A DNA stretch of 64,000 nucleotides, taken from the NCBI GenBank assembly GCA_011800805.1, contig MPNW01000556.1:48875-112874 (forward strand), written 5' to 3'. Positions 1-13,100 of the stretch are shown here, one piece after another (positions within the stretch are counted from its first letter, which is position 1; every line of letters begins with the position of its first letter). A program made the position numbers and the translations under genes. Source of the DNA: Hirudo medicinalis (lineage: Eukaryota > Annelida > Clitellata > Hirudinida > Hirudinidae). A model generated the notes under the pieces. It saw only the letters and a program-made list of their open reading frames with translations. It was not told the origin of the DNA and ran no database searches.

Positions 1-318
1 GGTCGCCAATGTCACCATTCTCAAAATCAGTGTCTTCGGTATCATGGTCATCATGATCATCATCAGCAGCAGCATCGTCATCATCATCATTCCACCAAAG
101 CAATGTCAACAACGGCATTGGTTTCGCCATCAAATGCACAACAAAAGCAACGACTAATATCGATTCTTTCCACTTGTTTCCCGCCAAACAACAAAGTTGA
201 GGCAGACTTCTGCTTCTCTTCATTCCCTCCAGCCATCTAGACGCATCACGTGATCAATAAATTGGTGACGTAAAAGGCTTAAAAATAAAGTGAGCCAAAA
301 AATAAAAAAAATGTACGG

Positions 319-387
319 TGATGGTAATGATGACGATAAAGAGGACGACGGCGATGATGATGATGACGACGACGACTACGATGACGA

Positions 388-420
<33 letters not shown>

Positions 421-446
421 TGATGATGATGATGATGATGATGATG
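319..446. repeat. GAT/GAC trinucleotide microsatellite
   Basis: An imperfect GAT/GAC tract. It makes long meaningless reading frames (poly-Asp, poly-His, poly-Ile/Val) that should not be called as genes. Confidence 0.9.
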
Positions 447-1394
447 ACACATGACGACAACGACTAGTCTCTTCTTACTCATGTAACACCCAGAGCAACA
501 CCAGCATCAAATGACACGACAACTTCAGAAGATATTATGGAAATATTAGAAAATATACTGAAATGCTCTCATGTTATTTTGAATATTAGTTATTGTCATC
601 AGTTCTTCATCTTAATGTTGTACGATTTCATTCGGTGATGTTTGGATTTGTGCAGTGAGAACATTTCATCAATGAAATCCATCCAAGGATTTAAATGTTG
701 AGTGTCATCATTTCAGATTATTTCAAGTGAATGTCAAAATGTTACATTAACAATATTAATATTAATTAACACAATTTTTAAATTTCAAATAAAACGTTAT
801 TTTATTAATCGCTTTGTTGAAATATTTGGAATTTGAAATTAAATCAAAATTATCTTTTGATTGCAATTAAAATAATTTCCACCTTTAAAAAATATTCATT
901 TTACAATAAATCATATTGTAAACATTAAAGACATAAAAGAAGCATTGGTATTTAACTTAAAGGACCACCCACCACCTCTCACGTGACTTCGTTTGTTCAT
1001 CTTCATCGAATTTGAAGGATAATTAAAGGAAAAGACAATAAAATTCTGAGAAATAAAAAGGAATAAAGTCAATATTTTCAACAACAAAAAAAAATAAAAT
1101 TCAAAAATATACGGAGCAGATAAAAATAAATATCGTCCAATAAAAAATATGCCTTGAAATTAGAACCTTCTGGAAGATCACGTGACCGGAATAAATTTCC
1201 GCAGCAAGTGTGCGTGTTTGAGGGTAATGAAGCAGGGAAACAATTGGAGACGATTCCATCTTAAACCTCACATCCCTAACAACTGCGGTGACACCTGAAC
1301 AAGCTCTTTACGTCACCGTCATCCTCCTCCTCATCATTATCATAATCTTCATCATCACCAGCAGCATCATCCCTCTCATTAATGGCCATCTTAA

Positions 1395-1425
1395 CCGTCA
1401 CCACCACCATCATCATCATCATCGG
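1395..1425. repeat. CAC/CAT microsatellite
   Basis: A short run of about ten CAC/CAT triplets. It lies between two TCACGTGA sites (1178 and 1503). Confidence 0.8.
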
Positions 1426-1815
1426 AACCTAATAGGGTCTAGAAATGAGCTCATGGAACGAATAATAAAACTTCCGAGCAGACAGGAAATGACGTCACAA
1501 TGTCACGTGATGAGCAGCCTGGGGAAGAGGAGGGCGTCACTTAAATAAAGTTGTTTTTGTTTTACGACCGGGAAAAGAAATGAAATCCAAAATCGCTTGA
1601 GTTCGGGAGAATGCTTCCTTTGACTGTTCTGGTGTTCTTCAAGTGGCTCCTGAGTAACGGAGACATCTGACTATAATTTTTTGTTTGTTTGTAAGGAGTA
1701 ATCGAAAGTAATTTCTGCAAAAAATATCTACGTTGGACTCGTTGTTGCATCGTTTATTGAAAATAAAAGTGAATGTTGATCTCCCTAATAACTTATTTTC
1801 ATTTTCATGCAAACT

Positions 1816-1914
1816 CTAATAACATATTTCTAATAACATATTTCTAATAACATATTTCTAATAACATATTTCTAATAACATATTTCTAATAACATATTTC
1901 TAATAACATATTTC
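1816..1914. repeat. 14-bp minisatellite, 7 copies
   Basis: Seven near-identical head-to-tail copies of aataacatatttct. The low divergence suggests recent expansion or active homogenisation. No coding potential. Confidence 0.92.
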
Positions 1915-2427
1915 GTAATATTCTGTGGGAGAAAAAATTTTCGAAAAGCTTTCAATTTGGCTAAAAACGCTTTTATGTTGTCAAGAATTTATTGAGAAGC
2001 AACATTTCCATGAGAAACTCATAAAAGAAACTTTTTGCACGAACCTAATAAACACGGACATTATAACAAGAAAATATGCAAATACAGAATTATTGAAATT
2101 ATTGATATTATTTATTCTTTATTAATTTTTATTATAAAAAAACATAATTTAAAAACAGTTCTTCAATCTTTCAAAATTGTTTATTCTCTGAAAAATTTAG
2201 TGTAATGCACTTGAGTATTCATTGTTTGTTTTTTAAATTTGTGGGTTGACATTGTTCGGTTTTAAAACTTGCAGATGAACACAAGAACCTCCGCACAGCA
2301 AATTCATGTGACGTCACAAAACCAGGGGGGGTTGGCACAACCGTGTTTGTGGTTGAAAGCATTCAACAAAAACAGTGCAAACATTCGCTCCGATTGTCCA
2401 TTTTATGTCTCCATTGAAAGCTATGAT

Positions 2428-2466
2428 GTTGATGATGATGATGATGATGACGACGACGACGACGAC

Positions 2467-2504
<38 letters not shown>

Positions 2505-2545
2505 TGATGACGATGATGATGATGACGGCGGCAACGATGACGATG
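2428..2545. repeat. GAT/GAC microsatellite
   Basis: Trinucleotide tract with GAT, GAC and mixed GATGAC sub-blocks. It produces spurious poly-Asp and poly-Met/Thr reading frames. Confidence 0.9.
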
Positions 2546-2599
2546 AGGCGGAGATTATTAAGAATATTTGTCCAACAAGAAGTTAAAGTTAAGTTAAAG

Positions 2600-4290
2600 A
2601 CGTCTTTAATATATATATTATCAATAAATAGTTTAAAATATTATAATATTATAAAAAATAAATAAAGTTACACATTAAATAATACAAATGATGAAATGAT
2701 CAGTAAGCAGGTTTTACTTTGTCGTGGAATAATTTGGAAACATTGTCAAGACTGATTCGTCATCAGGACTCATCATCGGATGAGGTCAGTGACTTTATGA
2801 ATATAATATTTGTTCTAATTTAATACCATAATAATTATTTTGTATTATTACAATAATAATAATTTTTTATCATTACAATAGTTATTGCATTATTATTATA
2901 TTTATTATTTATTATTATATTCTGTATTATTACAATAATACTTATTCTGCATTCCTTGAATACCCCACAAAATTAAAATATTGTCTGTGACGGGATGAGA
3001 AAGGATTGTTGGCAACAATTGTGGACTCAGAAAGAGAAAAATTGATAGAATCAAAGAAACTCAGTTGAAAAAAATGGACAAACAAAATAGCAAGAAAACC
3101 AATTAAGCGTTGGAAAGAATACATACAGATATAGTATTGTATATATTATATTATACATATTATATGATATATATCTATAAATATTATTATATTATTAATA
3201 TATTATAGTGTATATAAATACAAAGCAAAAAAAAATATTATTTTTTAGAATAATTTCCACATCGTCATTTAATCAAGTCTTTAAATTCACAAAAACTGGC
3301 GAGAATAATAAAATTCTAGAATATTGGTTCAAGATTATCGGAAGTTTAGTGCTGTTGGCTTTCCTCCTTAAAAATCATTTTTCATGCGAATAAACTTTAA
3401 GCCACTAGCAGCAGATTTCGACGTGGAAATGGTGTGAGTGAAATATTGGGTGCAAAGCGACATCCAGGAAAACGAGGTGCTCCTACTTGTGGAAGGTAAT
3501 GCACCATTCCAGAGCAATTATGAGTGGTGGATGGGATCGATGAGTGGATGGAATGATTGTGCATCTAATGCATTTACGAACGTAGAAATCACTGCTTGTA
3601 AATATTTGTTAATCTGTGCAAGTGTTGCCATGTTAGATCGAATATTTACAATTACTGAATAACTGGCAGTTGTGGAACATGTGATAGTCAATGGTTGACA
3701 AATGAAGTTTACATGGATGTTTACATTTACATGATATATACATTTACAAATATTGATTATGAGGAAGCCATGTCACAAATTGGTGTTTGACTTTGGAAAA
3801 AGTTGGAGCAAGGATTACATTATTGGTTAGATGTGATTAGAAATATACTGGCTGTAGTAAGGATGAAGTTATTGCAAGTATGAAATTATAATGCAATAAA
3901 TTTGTAATAAATTTAATAAAATTTTGATTTATGAGATGTAAAAAATTATTGTAATCTCTAAACTATGATAAAGTCGCAATGGATTGAACAAATCAAGGTG
4001 GATGGAAGATCACAGAATTCATGAAATAAAAATATCATAAATCTCTCAAAAACGTTGACTTGAATTCACAGGATTTTGTGGACTCCAACGAAATTCTTTG
4101 AAATGATTTCCTTTAAATCCTCCTGAAGAAGAAAAATTGGCAACTTGACTTACAAAGGTGGCTGAAAAAAAGTTTTCTTTGTGGTATAAAATCAGCTTCC
4201 TCTTGTAATACACGAGTAATTTGTGTGCACCAAGTCATCCACTGTGTCGTCGGTGATGATGCAGTACATGATGGATTAATAATAGCACAT
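2600..4290. other. AT-rich stretch without a recognisable gene
   Basis: No exon with plausible splice sites, no recognised domain and no transposon signature was seen. The longest frames (about 3208-3393 and 3438-3662, plus strand) have no family resemblance and look like chance frames. Confidence 0.5.
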
Positions 4291-4305
4291 TCAACAACAA
4301 CATTA

Positions 4306-4452
<147 letters not shown>

Positions 4453-5530
4453 CAATAATAACAATTCACAAGTTCTATAACTTAATATATTATTTGTGTA
4501 ATTTAATGTTCAACTACAACATGTGCGACAAAAGCCAAATAACTCAAAGAAAACAACTTTAGCTTAAATAGAAAACAAAAGGATGTTTCAACAACCAAAT
4601 GAGGATTGTTAAACAATCACCCACTCATCACTCCCCACTAATTCAATCTCGACTCACTCACTCATTCACTCAATGACCCATTCATCACCCACTCATTCAC
4701 CCCCAAACTCACCCTGATCCTCCTCATGGCTGACACAATTTCTAAGCGACTGATTGGTCGAGGAACCTCCATGGTGCCGATGTACTGCATGGAAAAGCAA
4801 TCAACATTTTATTATCTTTGTTCCTCTTTTTCCAACCAATCACCGATAGGGTCGTGTCACGTGGACAGAATCCATGAATGCTAATTGGTTTCCATGCTGA
4901 TTGCTTCCAACGTGGGTTGTCCGATCAATTGTATCGCAAATGATTTTATCTAATTTATGTGCTAATGAATATTTATTAATGTTAATATTATTATTAACTG
5001 AACATTTATTTTAAATTAATTCAGAGAAGCCTGAGCTGCATTAGTGAGTGAGTGAACGAACGAATGAATGAATAAATGAATAAAGTGTCAGCCACACTTG
5101 AGGCCGAAGGTCATTCTCCTCCTGGAGTGAATATTTGCTTCCATGGATTTCCATAACCAAGCGACATTTCATTTTGATGCTTTATTTCATATTTTATTTT
5201 ATTGCAATTTATGTTATGGAATTTAATTTAGTCTGCATAAAAATGTGAAAGCAAGCAGATCAATACATGTTTCTATTGGACATCAGGAAAGCAACAAGTC
5301 AACGTGGAACCACTTTATTTATTTTGAATTATTAAAAAACATTGTGAATTATTATAAAATATTGTGAATTGTGAATTATTGTAATACACTCCTCATCATG
5401 CAACAGGAAAAAATAAAGCAACATCATAAAAACCGACAAACAAAGATTTAGAGATGCACAAAACAACATGCAACTTTCATAAAACATGCAACCTCATACA
5501 ATACCATGACATTTCAATCCCTCGGAATAT

Positions 5531-5822
5531 CCACATACAACATACAACATACAGCATACAACACACAACATACAACATACAACACACAGCATACAACATA
5601 AAACATACAACATACAACATGCAGCATACAACATACAACATACAACATACAGCATACAGCATACAACATACAGCATACAACACACAGCATTCAACATACA
5701 ACATACAGCATATAGCATACAGCATACAACGACAACGTACAGCATATAACATACAACATACAACACATAGCATATAACATACAACATACAACATACAGAA
5801 TACAACGTAAAACATACATCAT
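5531..5822. repeat. 7-bp satellite-like array (CATACAR)n, about 41 copies
   Basis: Nearly 300 bp of a heptamer with consensus catacaa/catacag plus point variants (cacacaa, catgcag, catatag). Seven is not a multiple of three, so each frame cycles through all codon positions and stays open, giving overlapping 7-residue periodic frames on both strands. These are very unlikely to be translated. Confidence 0.93.
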
Positions 5823-6157
5823 ACGGCAACACACGTCAACATCTGCTCAAAACATTCAATCGCTTAAACCAAAAATCCTTCCTGTCACCAATTTGTTTTG
5901 CATGGAAATTCAGCCTGACATCCGTGACTTTTGCTTCGAAATATTCCAGACGTTTGGAAGCCCAAGCATTTTATCTTACTTTTTGTGATTTTCAATTTAT
6001 TTATAAAAATGTCCCTCATAAAATGAATTTAATCAAATAATTAAACTAAGCAGACATTTTACGATAATTAATTTTGTTTAAATACGCGCTGTTTTTGTTG
6101 TTGGCACAAATCATTCAAAACATTCATGAAAAACATGAAAGCCACAAAATCTCCCAC

Positions 6158-6238
6158 CTTCGCGTTAAACTTGAACCCCTTCAAGAACTGCTCCCTCTCG
6201 CACACCTGTTCGTTCACCTGGTTCACCTCCTGAGGCAT
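6158..6238 (-). CDS. Possible first coding exon of an unidentified gene
   Basis: On the minus strand an ATG at 6238 opens 27 codons reading MPQEVNQVNEQVCEREQFLK and ending FNAK, followed exactly at a codon boundary by a good donor (AAG|GTGGGA). The stretch is richer in G and C than the DNA around it and uses acidic and amphipathic codons, unlike the shadow frames nearby. No family was recognised and no second exon was found downstream (below 6158). It could be a chance frame. Confidence 0.3.
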
Positions 6239-7810
6239 TTTGCAACCACACAATGAACTTTCAACTGCTCCTAATTGCTCCTATTTATTCCTAAAAAGCA
6301 CAAAAATGTCCGCAAAGAAACATCTTCTTCTGAGACTTCACTGTCTCCCTCGAAGCACTGGACCTCCGCATGAAGCGTGTTACTCCACTGGAAAGCCGCG
6401 ACTGGCGCGCTAATGGAGCAGACGTCGAACGTTTTAAATCAAAATCCATCGATGCAACACGCTTGCTCCTGACCAGGACAATTCACCGATGCATTTGTCA
6501 TTCACCAAATCTAATTTCCCGTTTTCAAAGAATTGCTTCCAGTAATTTATCTGAGTTAATAAATTGTTCGCCAGTAATAACATTTAATTACAAACTGAAG
6601 TCGGTAATAATTAATTTTAAGAACTATTAATATAAAATAATATAAAATAAATTAATATAAAATAAAACAATCTGGCTCATAAATGGGCTCATTAACATAA
6701 CATTACTCATCCATTTGAATAAGTTATTACAATGTTAACAATAAACAAGAGTTGAATAATTAATGTTATAATCTGCAAATAACAAACCACTCAAGGTTTT
6801 TTTGCAAACGTGAGAGGAAAGCTTGTGAAGCTTTAACGGTTGATGTCGGAATTTTTCCAAAGGATCCTAAAAATATATTTACGAAAGAACATCTAGTGTT
6901 AAATTATTAACAACATTAATGTTTACATGCAAGTTTAAAACTTATTTGAATATTATTTTATATTTGTTTAAACGTCTATTTATTTTCAAACATTCGAAAT
7001 CCGATTCCAACAACTCTCAAGCACCAATCAAATCTCTCCTTGCAACACCTCATTCACCTGATTCGCCAAACATCCTTGGATGATTAAGAACAGCAACATC
7101 CTGATATTTTGTCCGACATTAAACTCTCGTACTCACGTGGTCTCATCTTCTTCTTATTGATCTTCGACGTTCCCATGACAACGATGTGTCTTGGCGGCAC
7201 AAACATCCCTCCATTATATTTGCACTCCATCCATCATGGGGTTAAATATTACGCCCATCAAGCCCCTCCCACGGGAACAATAACTCATCCACTGGAAGGC
7301 AATCTTTCAAGTTTTCTGCTGAATCACGTGCTTCAATCCTCGACACGCTTCGATGACTTCATTGTGTCTGGAAAGGTTCATTCATTAGGTGGAATACTCT
7401 TTTCCTGGAGTCGTAAGATTGGAAAAACAGATTCCTGCGCTGGATTTGAATTTTCTGAGAAGATTTCATGTAGTTGTTGCTGTTGTTAATATTGTTGTGA
7501 AAGTAGCCTAGAACAATATTTGATGGGATATGATGATTATTCAGCGTTACATTTTGAAATGAAGTTCGCATTTAAAATCAAGAATAATAAGATAACGATT
7601 GTATCTTCGAAGCACCAATGGCATCTACTCCAATAACTTGGAAATAATTAAAGTCTCATATTTTTAAAGTTTTGATTATCAAAAATTTAATTTAAAATTA
7701 TTTTCTATTTCAAAGTGAAAAGTGAGACTTATCAGGTTAGGAGGTTGGAATTAAATCCAAGCAATTTGTGGATTTGTTTGAGAATGAACTCATCTTTCGT
7801 CTCTGAATGC

Positions 7811-7960
7811 TATTATGATTATGATTATGATTTGATTGTGATTATGATTATTATTATGATTGTGATTATGATTATTATTATGATTATGATTATGGTTATG
7901 ATTATTGTTTTGATTATTATTAGAATTATGATCATGATTATGATTATTATTACTTTAAAC
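7811..7960. repeat. (GATTAT)n hexamer-like repeat
   Basis: Imperfect GATTAT/GATTGT array. The open frame crossing it on the plus strand (Tyr-Asp then Ile/Met runs) is an artefact of the repeat. Confidence 0.85.
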
Positions 7961-8577
7961 AGAATTTTCGAATAAAACCGCAACAAAAGTTAATGGATTA
8001 ATTCCAATTGACTGCAGGTTCATACAGTTTGGCAGATTTTGAGGTTCTTGAGGTTCAACGACAACCTTATTTAGATGAATAATTGAAATTCAAAAAATAG
8101 AAATTCAGATGTTTGTCGATTTTGTTTTTCATTTGAAAACTTCTGAGAAAATAAATGTAATTCAATATTTTGAAAGAAACTTTAAAAAAAAACAACTTTT
8201 TAACATCATCCATACAAAACTTATCAGTCATGCATTTCCTCTCCCCAAAATTATTTCCAAGTCCCTTTTACAAATTATCCGAGACAATCCAGCGTTTTAA
8301 TGGTCATGAAGACGATGATCAATACCTCAGATTAGGAGTTACATGTTCGCTGAGCCAAAGTGAGTCTGAAATGTTCTCCGTCATCGATTGACGTTTCCTC
8401 TCAAGCGGTCTGCACCAACTTTGCAATCTCTCAAGTGAATTTATTCCATCATTTCCAACAAATGTTTCTGCTCAGGCCATGGAAACACCACTGAATTTTC
8501 CAGATCTTGGAATGAAATCTCAGATCTTCAAGGGTATTTCAAACCCTAAAAAAAATTTAATTTTAAAATTTCTAATT

Positions 8578-8849
8578 TTAATGGATTCGTGGATGGAGAG
8601 TGTGGACTGTCACGGTAACCATCTCTTCCTTGACACCGGCACTGAATGGGCTTGAATGGACAAAATTGAGCTCGAAAGATGGATGCGTGCGGAAAGCTGA
8701 AATACAATTGCAATCTTCAGTCAATCTATCAATCAGTCTGATTCTGCACGACACCGTCATCTCCAGGGGTTCGTAGTGCACACTGATTTTGCTCTTTTCT
8801 TTCATTTTTAATCCGAAACCATTGTGGACTCGCCAATGCATCAGCTTTC
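8578..8849 (-). CDS. Probable terminal exon of an unidentified gene
   Basis: On the minus strand an acceptor (TTAACTTCCAG|GA) at 8849 is followed by 89 open codons ending at TAA (8580-8578). The peptide starts KLMHWRVHNGFGLKMKEKSK and ends HTLHPRIH. Composition is balanced, with several Cys, His and charged residues, not the Lys/Asn/Ile bias of local non-coding frames. The entry phase requires one base from the previous exon. No domain was recognised. Exon-like stretches at 9.05-9.81 kb on the same strand may belong to it, but the phases I could trace do not join cleanly. Confidence 0.4.
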
Positions 8850-9055
8850 CTGGAAGTTAAATGAACGTAATTTGAAAAAGAGATTAAAGCAAAAACTGGA
8901 ATTTTATTTGTTAAATCCAACATTAATTGAGAGTTGCCTGACCGTCCATTCATCATTTGATTTGCTTGATTGAATGAAAGGTCAACATATCTTCCTTTTT
9001 ATATAAAAAAATTCGATGAAAATGGTAATTTGCATCGAAAGTAACTCATGGGTCT

Positions 9056-9810
9056 TAGTAATGATGTCGTTTCAGGATCGGCGTTAAGTCCTGCAGCGTG
9101 CAATCGCAATTGAACGACGAGAATTGTCCAGCAATTTTCCGGGATAACTCACTAAAGCACTGCTGAAGGAAAAATCACAAACATGCGCGAGCACACGAAC
9201 ATGCTACGATTTGTAGCAGGCCCCCTTGAGAATATCCAGAACTAAGCTCCACGCGAAGAGAAAATCTTCAAAGAGGAAAAGCTTCGAAGCTGGTAGATTC
9301 TTCATCCACGATCGTCTGAAAATGAAGACGAGATTTCCGAGGAAAGCTTAGTAGAAGCCCGAATTATGATTTTCAAAGTTTTCATCATAATAATGATGGA
9401 AGGATTAGATTTTTTTATCACGAAATGTTGTCAAATCATCTTGCTCCTGTCGCTACCTGAATCAAGTAAGATTTATTGTGTCTAAAAATTTAGTTAAATT
9501 AACCCATTAATCATGACGCCATAATACAAACTGCAAATAAATAAACATTAAAGCTTTATATTCTAATACTCGTAAAACAAATAATTTAAACTAAAAGCGT
9601 CATTAGCTTTCATCACTTTTAAATATTCCAGCAGACGCCAACGCTAGATGCATCCGGTGAAATATGCGAAGAACTACTCTCTTACGAATTTTACATCAAC
9701 TCTCAGGGAATTCCAAAATCTCGAATATTCTGATACTTGGAATGGAAAAGCTGATTCCACTAAAGTCTTTGAGAAAGAAAATCGTCGCCTGGGAGAATGT
9801 TAGGTGAAGA
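9056..9810 (-). CDS. Cluster of exon-like open stretches, strand uncertain
   Basis: Three stretches read well on the minus strand: about 9800-9690 (VESAFPFQVSEYSRFWNSLR), about 9345-9214 (SWMKNLPASKLFLFEDFLFA), and about 9150-9060 ending in a stop (FNCDCTLQDLTPILKRHHY). A donor after the second (TC|GTAGC) and an acceptor before the third (TTTAG|T) are in compatible phase. The plus strand is also open here, for example a frame from 9651 to 9801 ending NRRLGEC, so orientation is not settled. The position is just downstream of the ARP6 poly(A) signal, so these cannot be ARP6 exons. No family was recognised. Confidence 0.3.
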
Positions 9811-10115
9811 TTCGGCGTAAGATACAGGGATTATTGCTAATAAGTGGACAGAATAGTCGTAGCTTACAATCGGATTCATGTGCATGCTCCATGTGTTGCA
9901 ATGAATCATTAACATCTTCATTTAAATGAAGTATGGCAAAGCTCCAGACACGCCTTAGATTTAACGTGGCCCCCAAAAAAATTTAACGCTTTTTACGTTG
10001 AGTTTGACAGGGCACTGCATCAGAACCAATGACAGCAATAAATTATTCAAAGTACTTTTTACGTTTTATTCTGTACAAAACTTTTAAAAATTATCTGATG
10101 CAGTCTTTGCCATGT

Positions 10116-13100
10116 TCAAAAGACAAACAACTTTCGGCAGATGTTGGGACCATACTCTTCGTACTGGTCTTTAGTGACGATCAAGTTGAGTAGATCTGCG
10201 GAGTTCCCCAAGTGACATCCCCCTTCCCATGAAGCCAGTGTTGGGCTGACAAAGATAAATTATGCTCTAGTCAGGAGATGCAGTATCATAATTTGTGCAT
10301 AACAATCTTTGACATAAAAATAAAAATCATTTTTTAGGAATTCTTGTGAAATAATCAATAATAAATTTCAAATAGTCATTTCAAATGTTTTACAAAATCA
10401 TAGTTGTAAGGGCATTGTCATCATCAGAGCAACTACGTTATTTAAAGCTATTATGAACATAAATGACCTAAATCATATTGTATTTTCAAGATTCTGAGTC
10501 TTGGAGTATTTAAGTAAACACACAGAGCATGCTCTCAGATTTGAATTAGCATACATTGTATAACAAATTAATTTATTTCATCAATTATTCTAATGGAAAA
10601 GTATAATTACTCATCTTTCGTGGGATTTTTTTTTATAGTAAATGAATTTTGGTGGAAAATGTTCATAAAATATTTGCATTAGAATGTAATCCTTACTCGT
10701 CAGCTATCTTGACAGAAATTTCGAACTCATCCGGTGCCAATGCCCGTACATCTTTGTAACTGTTAAAATATTCAGGAGATTGCAAATGTGACCACTTCAC
10801 AATAAACAACGGATACTCACACTCTGTCTCTGAACCCTGGTAGGCAGCAATTTCCTCCAGTGAGAACTATGTTCTGATACAGGAAAGGTTGCAATTCTGT
10901 ATTCAAAAAGAATTACTTCAAATAAATATTTTGTAGACAATGATAACTGCAGCCTTAGTGTGATGTCAAAATAGTATCCTTCTATTAATAACTATGTAAA
11001 TCAATTTATAAATATTAGTTTTAGCTTTTGGGAATCTTTACAATAGTTTTGTTAATGAAATAACAATGTGACCGATGATGAAAGCAATGAAAATGCAACA
11101 ACTTTCGGGGGCGAGGCCGATGACGTGAACGATGGCTTCAGAAATCCCCATCTCATTGACTCCGACATCAGAAGGGTGGAACAACAGCTCGGGAATTGCA
11201 AATCTTTCGTTGCACATTCGAATCATCTGCAAGTCAGTGAAAAGCACTCATTCAAAGATCTGAGAAAATGTGACCATTCCTTCACAGCCAATCAGAACAT
11301 GTTCTGTACATGCCACATTATGTTGCCATTGGCATGACTTCGGTTATTACCTGTTGCGATGTGTTGTATTCTGAGTCAGGCTTTTTAATGTGTCCTCTTT
11401 TAATATGCATGTAATCAGGCAGAACATAGTCACACACTGTTGTATTATCAGGTCCTTTCTTCCTGTTAAACAAGAAGCTGGATGAATTTACAATTTGTCA
11501 AAAAATAAAAATTCAAATCTGTTCAGCCATCTTCTCAGTGAAATGATAAATACTGCTTAAGCACATTATTGGATCTCCACATTTTAAATTATGTAATTAA
11601 GGAAAAGGAAATAATTGACATTGATATGCAATATTTGAAATTAAAACAATAAATGCAATCGTAAAAAAAATGTTGCTCCTATCAGAGCAAAATGCTAATT
11701 GGGATCTAAAAAAAAACCTTGCAATTTCCATGTCCTTGTAGAAGTCTTGAGACACAAAACAAGCATCTTCTTTCATTTGATTTATAACGTGTGTCTCCTC
11801 CATCACCATCAGCTGCCTATTAGAGTACCAATTGCAATCATTGTCGTCATCAACTCAACATCAGTTGAATAAACACATAAATGTACGCAAGAAATATGTA
11901 CTTCGTTCACATAGCAACATATGCATGGCATCAGAGACGCTTTATTTGGTAATAAGAATTTATATGGCGCTCCTTCCCGTGGGTGCTTGCGGCAGTTTTC
12001 TTGCTGGGTTTCGAACACGGCACATCACGACTGTTGCCTTTTACCACCACAAGAAGGAAAGCAACCCATTCAGCCAACCAGAATGACAAATATTAGTTAA
12101 ATGCTCAAGTCTATTACAAATTTCCAGGTAAGTACATACCATTACACCTGTCAAATATAAGCTGTCCAGTGAAAGGACATAACGTAGAACAATGCAGTCC
12201 CAACCCATTCATAAAAAAATTACAAATGCATCCAACAATAGCCAATCATGGCAGTGCAATTTTAACCAGATTCTATTTTTCAATCCATTCAAGAGTCTCA
12301 GACAACAACAACTGCACAAGAATCAACTCACCTGTAAGAAATCACCTCCTTCAAGTGATTGGTCAACATCTTCCCTCCAATATCAATCCTGTTTTAAATT
12401 AATTAACAATGTTTTTATATTATGCTAATCCACAAACATGATATGTTATCATTTTGGTAACTGACTTTCAGAAATAATTTTGTGATTATTAGAAGCAATT
12501 GATGACAGCAACCTTCAAAGGACTTAAAACATAGCATTTGAAATGTAATGTAAAATTCTCCATTTTACGATATTTATGCAACTTAAACATGCTTAATTGT
12601 GCCAATTAAAAATTAACAAATAATAAGCAATTATTACTATTAAATGATTGGATTTGACAAAGGAATATCTATAAAATATGTGCAAAGACCTTCTCAGGAG
12701 TTGTTTGAGAGGTTTTCCTTTGAAATAAGGAATGATGTGAGTGAACGAATATCCTGAATCGACGATCACACAACAAGGATTTTCAGCTTCTTCTTTCTGT
12801 TGTTTGTACTGAGACAAATAGCTGGCTGCAAAGATCAACTAACGAACATGGATTTGCATGACAGAAACTAAAATTCATTTCAGAAACAACATACAAAGCA
12901 ATATTTCATTAATAATACGTTTAAATAATAAAACCAAAACTTACGATTGCATCTCAAGAAGAAGGGAACTTGATATTCTTCAAAAAAGATCTCGTCGACG
13001 GCCTCTTGGACGGATCGGAAGTTCAAATACGGCTCCGTCATGATGACTCCCGACTCATCAAAGTTCACCTGCGAATGAATAACAATTTTTAAAATGTGCC

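Noticed and set aside
7109..7489. 126-codon plus-strand frame ending in a Cys run
   Set aside because: It lacks a proper ATG at its start, ends in a TGT/TGC triplet run, has no splice partner and matches no family.
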